Assembly (NCBI GenBank): GCA_003645435.1
Contig: QNFD01000067.1
Span: 1-10,337 of the forward strand
Reading direction: 5' to 3'
Origin: Gammaproteobacteria bacterium
Lineage (GTDB): Bacteria > Pseudomonadota > Gammaproteobacteria > GCA-001735895
Length of the DNA: 10,337 bases
In this document: positions 1 through 8,113 of the stretch, in pieces
Layout: the number at the start of each line of letters is the position of its first letter
Position numbering within the stretch: position 1 is the stretch's first letter
Notes under the pieces: generated by a model
What the model was told of the DNA's origin: nothing
Databases searched by the model: none
What the model saw: only the letters and a program-made list of their open reading frames with translations
Translations under genes and position numbers: made by a program

Positions 1-133
1 AAAGGTATAAGGATTTTATCTTCATCAATCGATCGGAAACTACGATACCGGAAGCATAAACACTCTTATAATGAAAATACAGGCTAATGCGAAACAGTTT
101 ACTTAATTATTTGCCTCCACATTACCCGCTGTT

Positions 134-3100
134 TTATGCCACTAACGCTTTTTTCCGGTAGCCATCATCGCCCGTAGCCCCTGGTTCCGGCAGATAGCCC
201 AGGTTAGACGCCAGGTTTTTCTCGGCGGCGGCGATATCGAGACCTGCTCGGCTTGCATAATCTGCCAGCTGGTCAGGCGCGATCTTACCGACACCGAAAT
301 ACTGTGCCTGCGGGTGCGAGAAATACCAGCCGCTCACCGATGCGGCAGGCCACATCGCGAGTGACTCGGTGAGGCTGATGCCGGTGGTCTTTTCGACTTC
401 AAGGAGATCCCAGATTGCCTGCTTTTGACGGTGGTCCGGGTTCGCCGGATAACCTGGCGCCGGCCGGATACCGCGGTATTGCTCTTTGACCAGGGCTGAC
501 TTATCCAGGGTTTCGTCACTGGCATAACCCCAGGCTACCTTACGTACATGTTTGTGCAGGTATTCGGCAAAAGCCTCTGCGAGCCTATCCGCAAGCGCCT
601 TGGCCATCATCGCGCGGTAAATGTCCTGCTCCCGCTCGTATTCCTGCACCAGTTTGTCGAGACCAATCCCCGCGGTTACTGCAAACGCGCCAATCGTGTC
701 GGCGGCCCCGCTTTCATGCGGTGCGATAAAATCTGCCAATGACAGGTTCGGACGTTCACTGGGATGGACGGTTTGCTGACGCAGCCCGGTCACGCGTGTC
801 AGTACCTGGGTACGCTGATCGTCACCGTAGATTTCGATATCATCGCGGTCGACGCTATTTGCGGGCAACAATCCGAATACCGCGTTAGCGCTGATATCTC
901 CCGATTCGATAAATTCGGCCAGCATCTCCTGCGCATCGTCGTAAAGCTGTCGCGCCTGTTCGCCGTATTGCTCGTGTTCGAGCACGCGTGGAAATTTCGC
1001 GCGTAACTCCCAGGTGGAAAAGAACGGGGTCCAGTCGATATACTCGACCAGGGTTTCAAGTGGAAAGTTGATCAGGCTCTGCACACCCGGCTGTTTTGGC
1101 TGGGGCGGCGTATAGATTTTCCAGTCGGTTTCGAGCCGGTTTGCACGGGCCGTCTCAAGATTTAGAAATTCGCGTTTTTCAAGTTTGGCCTGGAAACGTT
1201 CACGATAGTGATCGTATTCCTGTTCGAGCGACGACAGGAACGCGGCCCGCCGATTTTCACTCAATAACTGGCTAGCCACCGAAACGCATCGTGACGCATC
1301 GGGGACGTATACCACCGGGTGGTTGTAATACGGATCGATCTTCACCGCGGTATGCATCTTCGAGGTAGTGGCGCCGCCGATGAGCAGGGGTATTTCGAAA
1401 CCCTGGCGCTGCATTTCTTTCGAAACATGGCTCATTTCTTCGAGTGAGGGCGTGATCAATCCAGATATTCCGATCATGTCGGCGTCGTGCTCACGCGCGG
1501 CTTCGAATATCTTTTCCGCCGGCACCATGACGCCAAGGTCGATGATTTCGTATCCATTGCATTGCAGCACTACGCCGACGATGTTCTTACCGATATCGTG
1601 CACATCGCCCTTGGCGGTGGCCAACACGATCTTTCCCGCCGATCGAGTCGAGCCTGATTTCTGTTCTTCTATAAATGGTTCAAGCCAGGCTACCGCCTTC
1701 TTCATCACGCGCGCCGACTTGACGACCTGGGGTAGAAACATCTGACCGGCTGCGAACATGTCGCCGACCACGTTCATGCCATCCATTAGCGGGCCCTCTA
1801 TTACTTCCATCGGCGTCTCTGCCGCCTCCAGCGCCTCGGCGGTATCGGCCACAATATAGTCGGTGATACCGTTTACGAGGGCATGCTGCAGGCGCTGTTC
1901 GACTGGCCAGCCAAGCCATTCCTGGGCGCTTTTGGCACTCGTCTTTCGCTCACCCCGGTAGTCGTCGGCAATGGTCAGCAATCTTTCCGTGGCGCCTTCG
2001 TCACGATTCAATACCACGTCTTCAACCGCGTTGCGCAGGGTATCGGGTATATCTGCATAAACCGCTAGCTGTCCGGCGTTTACTATACCCATGTCCATGC
2101 CTGCCCTGATTGCATGGTAGAGAAATACCGCGTGAATCGCCTCGCGTACCGCGTTGTTACCGCGAAATGAAAAAGAAACGTTCGACAGCCCACCCGATAC
2201 CAGCGCACCCGGCAGGTTTTGCTTGATCGCGCGCGTTGCCTCGATGAAAGCGAGGCCGAAGTGGTTGTGTTCCGGCATGCCGGTGGCGATCGCAAATATA
2301 TTCGGATCGAAGATGATGTCTTCGGCTTCGAAGCCGAGTTGATCGACCAGGATTCGGTAAGCCCGCGTACAAATCTCGATGCGTTGCTCGACGCTGTCGG
2401 CCTGGCCCTGTTCGTCGAAGGCCATGACTACCACCGCGGCGCCGTAACGCAGGCAAAGCCGCGCCTGGCGAATAAACTCGTCTTCACCGGCCTTCAGGCT
2501 GATCGAATTAACCACGGATTTCCCCTGTACACACTTGAGCCCGGTTTCGATCACGTCCCAGCGCGACGAATCGATCATGATCGGTACCCTGGATATATCG
2601 GGTTCGGTAGCAATCAGGTTTAAGAAACGCTGCATTACGGCAGGCGAATCGAGTAAACCCTCGTCCATATTGATGTCGATAATCTGCGCCCCGTTCTCAA
2701 CCTGCTGGCGCGCGACACCGAGCGCGGCCTCATAATCGTCCTCGACGATTAGCCCTTTGAATATCGCCGAGCCGGTAACGTTGGTTCGCTCGCCGACATT
2801 GACGAACAGGGACTCGGAGTTGATCGTAAAGGCCTCCAGGCCCGAAAGTCGACATCCAGGCGCCATAGTCTGGGGTTCACGAGGAGAGATGCCGTCGACT
2901 GCTTCGCGCATCGCCCGGATGTGTTCCGGCCGCGTGCCGCAGCAGCCGCCGACGATATTAACCAGCCCGCTCGCGGCCCATTCGCCAACATGCGCGGCCA
3001 TGCTCTCGGCTGATTCATCGTAGCCGCCAAATTCATTCGGCAGGCCCGCGTTAGGATGCGCACTCACATAACAATCGCTAATACCCGACAGGGTCTCGAT

Positions 3101-3871
3101 ATACTGTCGTAGTTGTTGTGGTCCAAGCGCACAATTCAGCCCCACTGCGATGGGTTTGGCGTGGCGAATCGAGTGCCAGAATGCCTCGGTGGTTTGCCCC
3201 GAGAGCGTGCGGCCGGAAGCATCGGTAATAGTACCGGAGATCATCACTGGCAAACGCCGTCCAGTCTCTTCAAAGGTTTGTTCCAACGCGAAAATGGCTG
3301 CCTTCGCATTGAGGGTATCGAATACGGTTTCGATCAATATCAGGTCTGCCCCGCCCCGCATAAGCCCGTGTGCAGCTTCACCGTAAGCATCAACCAGTTG
3401 ATCAAAATCGACGTTGCGAAATCCCGGGTCGTCGACATCCGGTGAGAGACTCGCGGTGCGATTGGTCGGTCCCAGCACACCAGCGACCCAACGCGGTTGC
3501 CCCGGTGTGCGCCTGTTATACGCGTCGACGGCTGCGCGCGCGAGTCGGGCAGAGGCTTCACATAGCTCGCCGGCGAGAGCTTCCATCTGGTAATCCGCCA
3601 GCGCTATCGAAGTCGAATTGAAACTGTTGGTTTCGATAATATCGGCACCGGCAGCAAGGAAAGCCTCGTGGATATCGGTGATAATCTGTGGTTGGGTTAG
3701 CGATAACAGGTCATTATTGCCGCGTAAATCAACTGACCAGTCAGCGAAGCGATCGCCGCGGTAATCCGATTCTTTTAATTCCCGGGCCTGAATCATGGTG
3801 CCCATCGCGCCGTCCAGCAGCAGGATGCGCTGCTCAAGCGCGTGGTATAGATCGTGAGTAGGATGTGACAT
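134..3871 (-). CDS. metH: Cobalamin-dependent methionine synthase MetH
   Basis: Cytoplasmic enzyme that moves the methyl group of 5-methyltetrahydrofolate to homocysteine through cob(I)alamin, giving methionine and THF. At 1245 residues it is full length (E. coli about 1227) and every module is present. The homocysteine domain carries the zinc cysteines C247 (GLNCALG) and C310/C311 (GGCCGT). The folate-binding pterin domain begins near residue 355 (VNVGERTN). The cobalamin cap and Rossmann domains cover about 650-890, with DVHDIGKN giving the cobalt ligand H758 and partner D756, and SGLITPS near 803-809. The C-terminal activation domain (about 920-1235) has RPAPGY at 1136-1141, so reductive reactivation by SAM and a flavodoxin-type donor is expected. 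The ATG start has AGGAAA 11 nt upstream (3883-3888). It is divergent from sahR across 67 nt that contain the shared palindrome. No clear terminator is visible in 1-133. Confidence 0.98.
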   Translation of the reverse strand: MSHPTHDLYHALEQRILLLDGAMGTMIQARELKESDYRGDRFADWSVDLRGNNDLLSLTQPQIITDIHEAFLAAGADIIETNSFNSTSIALADYQMEALAGELCEASARLARAAVDAYNRRTPGQPRWVAGVLGPTNRTASLSPDVDDPGFRNVDFDQLVDAYGEAAHGLMRGGADLILIETVFDTLNAKAAIFALEQTFEETGRRLPVMISGTITDASGRTLSGQTTEAFWHSIRHAKPIAVGLNCALGPQQLRQYIETLSGISDCYVSAHPNAGLPNEFGGYDESAESMAAHVGEWAASGLVNIVGGCCGTRPEHIRAMREAVDGISPREPQTMAPGCRLSGLEAFTINSESLFVNVGERTNVTGSAIFKGLIVEDDYEAALGVARQQVENGAQIIDINMDEGLLDSPAVMQRFLNLIATEPDISRVPIMIDSSRWDVIETGLKCVQGKSVVNSISLKAGEDEFIRQARLCLRYGAAVVVMAFDEQGQADSVEQRIEICTRAYRILVDQLGFEAEDIIFDPNIFAIATGMPEHNHFGLAFIEATRAIKQNLPGALVSGGLSNVSFSFRGNNAVREAIHAVFLYHAIRAGMDMGIVNAGQLAVYADIPDTLRNAVEDVVLNRDEGATERLLTIADDYRGERKTSAKSAQEWLGWPVEQRLQHALVNGITDYIVADTAEALEAAETPMEVIEGPLMDGMNVVGDMFAAGQMFLPQVVKSARVMKKAVAWLEPFIEEQKSGSTRSAGKIVLATAKGDVHDIGKNIVGVVLQCNGYEIIDLGVMVPAEKIFEAAREHDADMIGISGLITPSLEEMSHVSKEMQRQGFEIPLLIGGATTSKMHTAVKIDPYYNHPVVYVPDASRCVSVASQLLSENRRAAFLSSLEQEYDHYRERFQAKLEKREFLNLETARANRLETDWKIYTPPQPKQPGVQSLINFPLETLVEYIDWTPFFSTWELRAKFPRVLEHEQYGEQARQLYDDAQEMLAEFIESGDISANAVFGLLPANSVDRDDIEIYGDDQRTQVLTRVTGLRQQTVHPSERPNLSLADFIAPHESGAADTIGAFAVTAGIGLDKLVQEYEREQDIYRAMMAKALADRLAEAFAEYLHKHVRKVAWGYASDETLDKSALVKEQYRGIRPAPGYPANPDHRQKQAIWDLLEVEKTTGISLTESLAMWPAASVSGWYFSHPQAQYFGVGKIAPDQLADYASRAGLDIAAAEKNLASNLGYLPEPGATGDDGYRKKALVA

Positions 3872-3903
3872 ATTTATTTGACTTTCCTGATGATTGAATT
3901 AAT

Positions 3904-3923
3904 ATATAAAGATATCTTTATAT
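3904..3923. promoter_or_regulatory. Probable SahR operator, perfect 20-bp palindrome
   Basis: ATATAAAGATATCTTTATAT is identical to its reverse complement over all 20 bases. It lies in the middle of the 67-nt gap between the divergent metH and sahR starts, so one site could control both directions. ArsR-family dimers bind such AT-rich palindromes. A poor promoter for sahR (TTGAAT 3894-3899, 17 nt, TTTATA 3917-3922) would be overlapped by the site, as expected for repression. That SahR binds here is inferred from position and symmetry; no binding data are available from the sequence. Confidence 0.8.
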
Positions 3924-3938
3924 CATAATATTTAATAA

Positions 3939-4922
3939 ATGCAAAATCTTGATACTTTATTGGTTGGACTGCGTGCTGCCGGCGAACATACCCGGCTGCG
4001 CATTCTTTCGCTATGTGCTCGCGGGGAACTCAGTGTCTCGGAACTGGTGCGGATTCTCGGCCAAAGCCAGCCGCGCGTATCGCAGCACCTGAAATTGATG
4101 GTTGAAGCAGGCTTACTCGAACGACTACCCGAGGGTTCGCATGTATTTTTTCGTTTGTCCGAGTACGCCGCGGCTTCGCAGTTAGCGCAAGCACTGGTAG
4201 ATTTGATTCCTGATTCGGATGCAACTTTGAATCGCGATTTTTCACGCCTGCAACAGGTGCGCGATGCGCGTGCGCAGAAGGCGCAGGATTACTTCGCCAC
4301 CGTGGCCGAATCCTGGGATTCGATTCGTTCCTTATATGTACCGCAACAGCAGGTCGAAGATAAATTAATCGAGCTGGTTGGCGACGACCCGGTCAATCAA
4401 CTGCTAGATATTGGAACCGGTACCGGTCGTGTGCTCGAAATACTGGCGCCAAAAGTGAAACGAGGCATTGGTATCGATTTAAACAATGACATGCTCGCCC
4501 TGGCGCGTAGCAATATAGAACGTACAGGTTTGACGAATATCCACGTGCGCAAGGGAGATATGTATCGATTGCCATTCGACGACGCCAGTGTTGACCTCGC
4601 GATATTACACATGGTTTTGCACTATAGCGATGATCCGCTCGAGGCAATACGCGAGGCCGGGCGGGTCCTGGGCCCGGGCGGACGCCTGATCCTGGTCGAC
4701 TTTGCCGCGCACACCCAGGAAAAACTTCGCACTGAATTCAAACACCACCGCCTCGGATTTTCCGACGATGAGATACGCCAGTGTTTTAAGGCCTGCGGTT
4801 ACGGCGCTATAGCCGACCCCGAACAACTGATTGGGGAGCCGCTAACGGTCAAATTCTGGCAGGCACGCCAACAGGGCAAAATACACGCGATCAATACACC
4901 ATTACATGCACACAAAGAATAA
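3939..4922 (+). CDS. sahR: SahR-type regulator: ArsR HTH fused to a SAM/SAH-binding domain
   Basis: Transcriptional repressor of the SAM cycle. Residues 1-80 form an ArsR-type winged helix, with the recognition helix around SQPRVSQHLKLM (43-54) and the wing around EGSHVFFRLSE (65-75). Residues 115-310 are a class I methyltransferase fold: motif I LLDIGTGTGRVLEIL (155-169), the ribose-binding acidic residue in GIGIDLNND (177-184), and GDMYRLPFDDASVDLAILH (206-224). In the SahR family this domain senses S-adenosylhomocysteine; bound SAH releases the repressor and induces ahcY, metH/metE, metF and metK. The placement here, divergent from metH and followed by metF, matches that regulon. The ATG has no obvious Shine-Dalgarno sequence and the likely leader is very short, so translation may be leaderless or weak. 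A catalytic methyltransferase role cannot be excluded from sequence alone. Confidence 0.9.
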   Translation: MQNLDTLLVGLRAAGEHTRLRILSLCARGELSVSELVRILGQSQPRVSQHLKLMVEAGLLERLPEGSHVFFRLSEYAAASQLAQALVDLIPDSDATLNRDFSRLQQVRDARAQKAQDYFATVAESWDSIRSLYVPQQQVEDKLIELVGDDPVNQLLDIGTGTGRVLEILAPKVKRGIGIDLNNDMLALARSNIERTGLTNIHVRKGDMYRLPFDDASVDLAILHMVLHYSDDPLEAIREAGRVLGPGGRLILVDFAAHTQEKLRTEFKHHRLGFSDDEIRQCFKACGYGAIADPEQLIGEPLTVKFWQARQQGKIHAINTPLHAHKE

Positions 4923-4923
4923 T

Positions 4924-5066
4924 ACTGACTACAATGGCACTTACTTAAATCCAAAACTGGCGTCATTGCGGCCTCCGAGCCGCAATCCAGCACCCTCTGG
5001 ATCCCGGCTCAAGGCCGGGATGACAGGAATTTTGAGCTTAAGTAAGTGCCATTGAACACTGACTAC
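4924..5066. mobile_element. MITE-like palindromic element with flanking 9-bp direct repeat
   Basis: Non-coding element between sahR and metF. Its ends are a perfect 17-bp inverted repeat: CAATGGCACTTACTTAA (4932-4948) and its reverse complement (5038-5054). The symmetry continues imperfectly inwards. Each arm holds its own hairpin: TTGCGGC/GCCGCAA around 4966-4985, and CCCGGC/GCCGGG around 5003-5019. The ninemer ACTGACTAC occurs at 4924-4932 and again at 5058-5066, which fits a target duplication. On that model the inserted segment is 4933-5057 plus one repeat copy. The inner GTCATTGCGG...GCCGGGATGAC pattern resembles dispersed palindromes I know from many proteobacterial genomes. There is no transposase ORF, so any movement would need an enzyme supplied elsewhere. 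Confidence 0.8.
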
Positions 5067-5075
5067 GGATATTTC

Positions 5076-5951
5076 ATGAATACAGCAGCGACGACAAGAT
5101 TTTCCTACGAATTCTTCCCTCCGCGGAACGACAATATGGTGCGCAAGCTATGGCGCTCGGTAGGACAACTGGAGCGGCTCGACCCATTATTTTTTTCGAT
5201 GACCTACGGGGCACTGGGCAGTGCCCAAAAGGTTAGTATCGATTCCGCAATCGAGATGCACCAGGAATCACCGGTTGCGGTCGCCGCCCATTTAACCTGT
5301 GCGAATGCGAGCGCGTTCGAAATTGAGCAGATCGCGAAACAATATTATGACTCCGGAATTCGGCGTTTTGTTGCGTTGCGCGGTGATGCGGCTGATAGTA
5401 CTGATGGGGAATCGGTCTACGGCTACAACTCGGCAGTTGAACTGGTCGAAGCCCTGCGAAAGTTGGGAGAAGTTGATATTAGCGTTGCCGCCTACCCGGA
5501 AGTGCATCCGCAGGCGCAAAATGCACAATCCGATTTAGCGCATTTAAAACGCAAACTCGACGCGGGCGCGAATCGGGCGATCACGCAATATTTTTTTGAC
5601 GCGGACTGCTTCCTGCGATTTCGAGATCAGGCCAGGCGCATTGGCATCGAAAAACCCATTATCCCGGGTATTTTACCGGTACACGACTACCAAAAGGTCA
5701 AGGCTTTCAGCCAACGATGCGGTGCCACGGTGCCGACCCGCTTCGAAGTAAAATTTGCCTCGGTGGCAAATAACCCGGCGGCACAGTATCGATTGTCTCT
5801 CGATCTTGCGGTTGAACTTTGTGAGCGTCTGGTTCGCGAGGGCGTCGACCATTTCCACCTGTATACACTGAACCAGACCGACATGTGCCTGGATATCAGC
5901 CTGGCACTGGGTGCTTCAGTAGTAACGCCGCAATTATTTTCAGCAGCCTAG
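5076..5951 (+). CDS. metF: 5,10-methylenetetrahydrofolate reductase MetF
   Basis: Flavoprotein that reduces 5,10-methylene-THF to 5-methyl-THF, the methyl donor used by MetH. From this ATG it has 291 residues, the normal length for bacterial MetF. The N-terminal YEFFPPR carries the catalytic Glu (E12). SMTYGALGS, the HLTC strand, ALRGDAAD with the flavin-contacting Asp, AAYPEVHP, ITQYFFDAD, PGILPV and the C-terminal HLYTLNQ are all present in family order. A GTG in the same frame at 5046 would add ten residues, but it lies inside the inserted palindromic element and those residues are not family-like. The ATG at 5076 has GGA at 5067-5069, 6 nt upstream. It probably shares a transcript with sahR, since no separate operator palindrome is visible, but the element now lies between them and could attenuate or uncouple expression. 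Confidence 0.97.
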   Translation: MNTAATTRFSYEFFPPRNDNMVRKLWRSVGQLERLDPLFFSMTYGALGSAQKVSIDSAIEMHQESPVAVAAHLTCANASAFEIEQIAKQYYDSGIRRFVALRGDAADSTDGESVYGYNSAVELVEALRKLGEVDISVAAYPEVHPQAQNAQSDLAHLKRKLDAGANRAITQYFFDADCFLRFRDQARRIGIEKPIIPGILPVHDYQKVKAFSQRCGATVPTRFEVKFASVANNPAAQYRLSLDLAVELCERLVREGVDHFHLYTLNQTDMCLDISLALGASVVTPQLFSAA

Positions 5952-6162
5952 CCCATAGGTATCTAGCCCATTTCGCTACTGTCGGAAAAAATTCCAACTT
6001 GCTGCGAATCTCGATAAAAAAACCACCCGTCATGCCTTTTCCTGAGATTGATGGACTTTTATACCCATAAACTTCGCCAGTGCGTGACAGCTTAACGTGT
6101 TCGGGGTACCGTGCTAACTGACTGTATGTCCTTAACTTACAATCGGGTTAACAAAGGTAATA

Positions 6163-6723
6163 ATGCAGAAGTCCATTAAAAAAATACAGGGGATTTTGAT
6201 CTACACCGGGGTGGTATTAGTCGTATCGATTGGCTATTTCGCCTATGCCTATTTAGCCTATCCACCGATACCCGAAAACGAAACCTTTCTGAGTGAAATA
6301 GGTGAGGGTCTTGGCGAGATTGGACTATGGGCCCTGCTGTTCATTTATGCGCGTACGCTGCTTAAACTGTCATTGGGCAAAGGCGCCATCGCGAAACGTA
6401 TCCTGCCCGACTATTTTCCAACTGCTACGGCGACACCTGTTCAACAACTACTGGGATTCCTGGACAGGACCCATATCTATGTCGGCATCGCCACGGTCGC
6501 CATTATTCTGTTACATATTTCATTAATGGGCATACCGATGAATATATTGTTCTTCCCCGCGGTGTTAATTTTGGTAGTCTGGCAGGGATTGTTTGGCATG
6601 TTTCTATCATGGCGATACTCACCGGCGGAGTTAAAAAAATTCGCCTACCTGGTCCATGCCCAGTTCGCAACCGGTATCATGATAGGTATATTCGCTTATT
6701 TCGGCCATCTACTGATTGATTAG
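6163..6723 (+). CDS. Small multi-pass membrane protein, putative b-type cytochrome
   Basis: 186 residues with about five predicted membrane spans: roughly 10-31, 51-70, 103-122, 127-149 and 163-183. Only four histidines occur: H104 and H118 in the third span (14 apart), H165 and H182 at the two ends of the fifth. In ferric reductase/NOX-type proteins two haems sit between the third and fifth spans, held by a His pair in each, so this layout suggests a bis-haem electron carrier. The TM5 spacing (17) is wider than the 13 of NOX proteins, and I see no NAD- or flavin-binding domain, so a separate electron donor would be needed. The ATG has AAAGG (6153-6157) 5 nt upstream. Its stop codon overlaps the Shine-Dalgarno sequence of the VOC gene behind it. 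I cannot assign a named family. Confidence 0.75.
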   Translation: MQKSIKKIQGILIYTGVVLVVSIGYFAYAYLAYPPIPENETFLSEIGEGLGEIGLWALLFIYARTLLKLSLGKGAIAKRILPDYFPTATATPVQQLLGFLDRTHIYVGIATVAIILLHISLMGIPMNILFFPAVLILVVWQGLFGMFLSWRYSPAELKKFAYLVHAQFATGIMIGIFAYFGHLLID

Positions 6724-6727
6724 GAGG
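6722..6727 (+). promoter_or_regulatory. Shine-Dalgarno site overlapping the upstream stop codon
   Basis: AGGAGG, followed by GG, begins on the last two bases of the membrane protein's TAG stop (6721-6723). It lies 6 nt before the ATG at 6734. It fixes that ATG as the start of the VOC gene instead of the in-frame TTG at 6716, and it implies translational coupling of the two genes. Confidence 0.85.
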
Positions 6728-6733
6728 GGTAAT

Positions 6734-7138
6734 ATGAAAGAAATTACGGGCATTAATCACATCGGCATTCGGGTCACCAGCCTCGAACAGGCGCGCAGGT
6801 TTTATAAACAGCTTGGCTTCGAGTTCCTGGAAGGCCCGATCGGGCCGGAACCGGTTGCAATTATGAAACATCCCTCGGGTGTCAACATCAATTTTATTCT
6901 CAATGCCAATTCGGGCATCGGCAACAATGTATTAATGGATATTCCGGAGAGGCATCCCGGCTACACCCACATGGCATTGAACGTGACCGACATCGCGGCA
7001 GTTCAGACGACGATAGAGAACCTGGGCATCGAAATTACCGAGGGACCAGTAACATTACCCGATGGCGGGATTATGTTGTTTATTCGGGACCAGGATAGAA
7101 ATGTAATCGAGTTTCATCAGGATGCTCCAGGGCATTAA
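6734..7138 (+). CDS. Glyoxalase/VOC superfamily protein
   Basis: 134 residues forming two beta-alpha-beta-beta-beta modules of the vicinal oxygen chelate fold: ITGINHIGIRVTSLEQARRF at the N-terminus and YTHMALNVTDIAAV at about 77-90. Likely metal ligands are H9, H79 and E126 (VIEFHQ). The fourth position, Glu in glyoxalase I, falls in VNINFILN, where no acidic residue is seen. This gives a three-ligand site as in FosA-like enzymes and argues against a simple glyoxalase I. The substrate cannot be read from the sequence; candidates include a lyase, dioxygenase, thiol transferase or binding protein. It starts on a strong AGGAGG and follows the membrane protein with a 10-nt gap, so the two are co-translated and probably act together or respond to the same condition. 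Confidence 0.88.
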   Translation: MKEITGINHIGIRVTSLEQARRFYKQLGFEFLEGPIGPEPVAIMKHPSGVNINFILNANSGIGNNVLMDIPERHPGYTHMALNVTDIAAVQTTIENLGIEITEGPVTLPDGGIMLFIRDQDRNVIEFHQDAPGH

Positions 7139-7168
7139 TAGTGATAGACAGAAGGCAGAAGCCCAGGT

Positions 7169-7232
7169 GTCGGCTACGAGCGTCTCCTTTGGGGAAAGCC
7201 GACCCTCGGCAGGTAATGATGGATTTCCGAGG
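7169..7232. repeat. Two adjacent inverted repeats downstream of the VOC gene
   Basis: GTCGGCT (7169-7175) pairs with AGCCGAC (7197-7203), with CTCC/GGGG pairing possible inside. Directly after it, CCTCGG (7204-7209) pairs with CCGAGG (7227-7232). Neither stem is followed by a T-run, so they are not classical intrinsic terminators on the plus strand. They lie between convergent genes and may still end or process both transcripts. The first stem contains a 30-nt segment that recurs in inverse orientation at 8784-8813. Confidence 0.5.
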
Positions 7233-7287
7233 TCAATCCCTAGCAAAGCAAGTAGTTAGCCCGATAGCATGTGTTTGTTTGAATTTT

Positions 7288-7776
7288 TTACCTTTTCGAT
7301 GCACCTAATAATAAATCCATATTAATCGGAATATATTTTGATGCTGAACTAATTAGGGAAGTAGATGTGAACTGAGGCACACCGTAGACCTCTACTTTCG
7401 CATTTAGATCTTTACAAATTTTATCAACCAGCAAATCAAAATCTCCATCACCCGATGCTAGCACGACCACATCTGAATCTTTGGCATACTCAATAGCGTC
7501 GAGAGCTATGCCCACATCCCAATCGCCTTTTGCTGATCCATCAACCCTTTGGATGAATGGCTTAAGTTTCACCTCAAAACCGATCGCTCTGAGTATATTT
7601 TGAAACTGTTTTTGTTTTTCATCATCGCGATCTATGGCGTAAGCAATCGCTTTTACTACCTTCCTATTGGAAGTGGCTTTCGCCCAAAACTTGTTGTAAT
7701 CAAAATTACAACCGTAAGATTGCTTTGTCGTGTAATAAATATTCTGCACATCAACAAGTACAACTATTTTTTCCAT
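7288..7776 (-). CDS. NYN-domain (LabA/DUF88-type) putative ribonuclease
   Basis: 162 residues covering a single NYN domain of the PIN-like nuclease fold. Acidic residues fall where this family coordinates metal: D9 with N12 in VVLVDVQNIYY, D85 and D87 in KGDWDVGIALD, and D110 and D112 in LASGDGDFDLL. The last motif is the signature of the LabA/DUF88 branch. Members act on RNA or are predicted to, in RNA processing or in defence-type settings; the substrate here is unknown. There is no extra C-terminal RNA-binding domain. The gene is clearly AT-richer than metH or sahR and stands alone on the minus strand, convergent with the VOC gene, which suggests horizontal acquisition. The ATG has only a distant AGGAA (about 17 nt), so translation looks inefficient. 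A good -10 lies upstream at 7808-7813. Confidence 0.9.
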   Translation of the reverse strand: MEKIVVLVDVQNIYYTTKQSYGCNFDYNKFWAKATSNRKVVKAIAYAIDRDDEKQKQFQNILRAIGFEVKLKPFIQRVDGSAKGDWDVGIALDAIEYAKDSDVVVLASGDGDFDLLVDKICKDLNAKVEVYGVPQFTSTSLISSASKYIPINMDLLLGASKR

Positions 7777-8113
7777 AGACTGGGTAGCTCGAGTTCCTAA
7801 CAGCTGAATTATAAGTTATTTAACCTGATATCATATTACCACTTAAATGCCAGGTGTCCGTCCTGGCTGAAAGCACTAGTTCCCCGTACTACAGTGAACG
7901 TCAGCTATAGAGATATTGCCTGGCCAGGTAGGGATGAAATCCTAAAAGTTGAAATTTGCAGGAACAGTCACCAGTAAATTCTTCAAAGCAGTCGTTAAAA
8001 ATTCAGAGGTTAATGGCTCCTCCGTGCCCACAGCGGACCATTAAAGTTACAAATAACCGGAACATTTTTAGTGAGCAGGGCGAACGAAAAATGTGTCAGG
8101 TGGATTCGTTTTT
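7777..8113. other. Intergenic stretch of about 340 bp with hairpins, no convincing gene
   Basis: I see no supported gene here. It contains the NYN promoter region, a hairpin with GCCAGG (7849-7854), a 7-nt loop and CCTGGC (7862-7867), and the 10-bp palindrome CCTGGCCAGG (7919-7928), which repeats the same GCCAGG motif. An open frame on the plus strand from 7956 to 8165 has no ribosome site, an unconvincing composition, and runs into the opposite-strand small gene, so I do not call it. Confidence 0.6.
7808..7813 (-). promoter_or_regulatory. Candidate -10 box for the NYN gene
   Basis: Read on the minus strand this is a perfect TATAAT, 31 nt before the ATG at 7776. The -35 region (7831-7836, ATATGA) is poor. 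Just downstream of the -10 runs CAGCTGTTAGG (minus), which closely matches the sequence in front of the cassette-like ORF at 9526. Confidence 0.45.

Noticed and set aside
67..72. TATAAT on the plus strand downstream of metH
   Set aside because: No usable -35 and no plus-strand gene follows; the sequence runs straight into the metH 3' end.
5046..5075. GTG-initiated N-terminal extension of MetF
   Set aside because: The GTG lies in the right terminal repeat of the inserted element and the ten added residues are unlike MetF. The ATG at 5076 gives the family-typical N-terminus.
5948..5971. Repeated CTAGCCCAT downstream of metF
   Set aside because: Two 9-base copies 15 nt apart at the metF stop, with no other structure; likely a minor local duplication.
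5975..5995. Terminator after metF
   Set aside because: GGAA/TTCC around an A-run is only a 4-bp AT-rich stem and lacks a proper T-tract after a GC stem.
6716..6733. TTG start for the VOC protein
   Set aside because: It would translate the AGGAGG ribosome site itself; the ATG at 6734 is correctly spaced behind that site.
7139..7287. attC site behind the NYN gene
   Set aside because: GGCTAAC near 7255 resembles one end box, but no GTTRRRY partner follows and the nearby hairpins do not form an attC fold.
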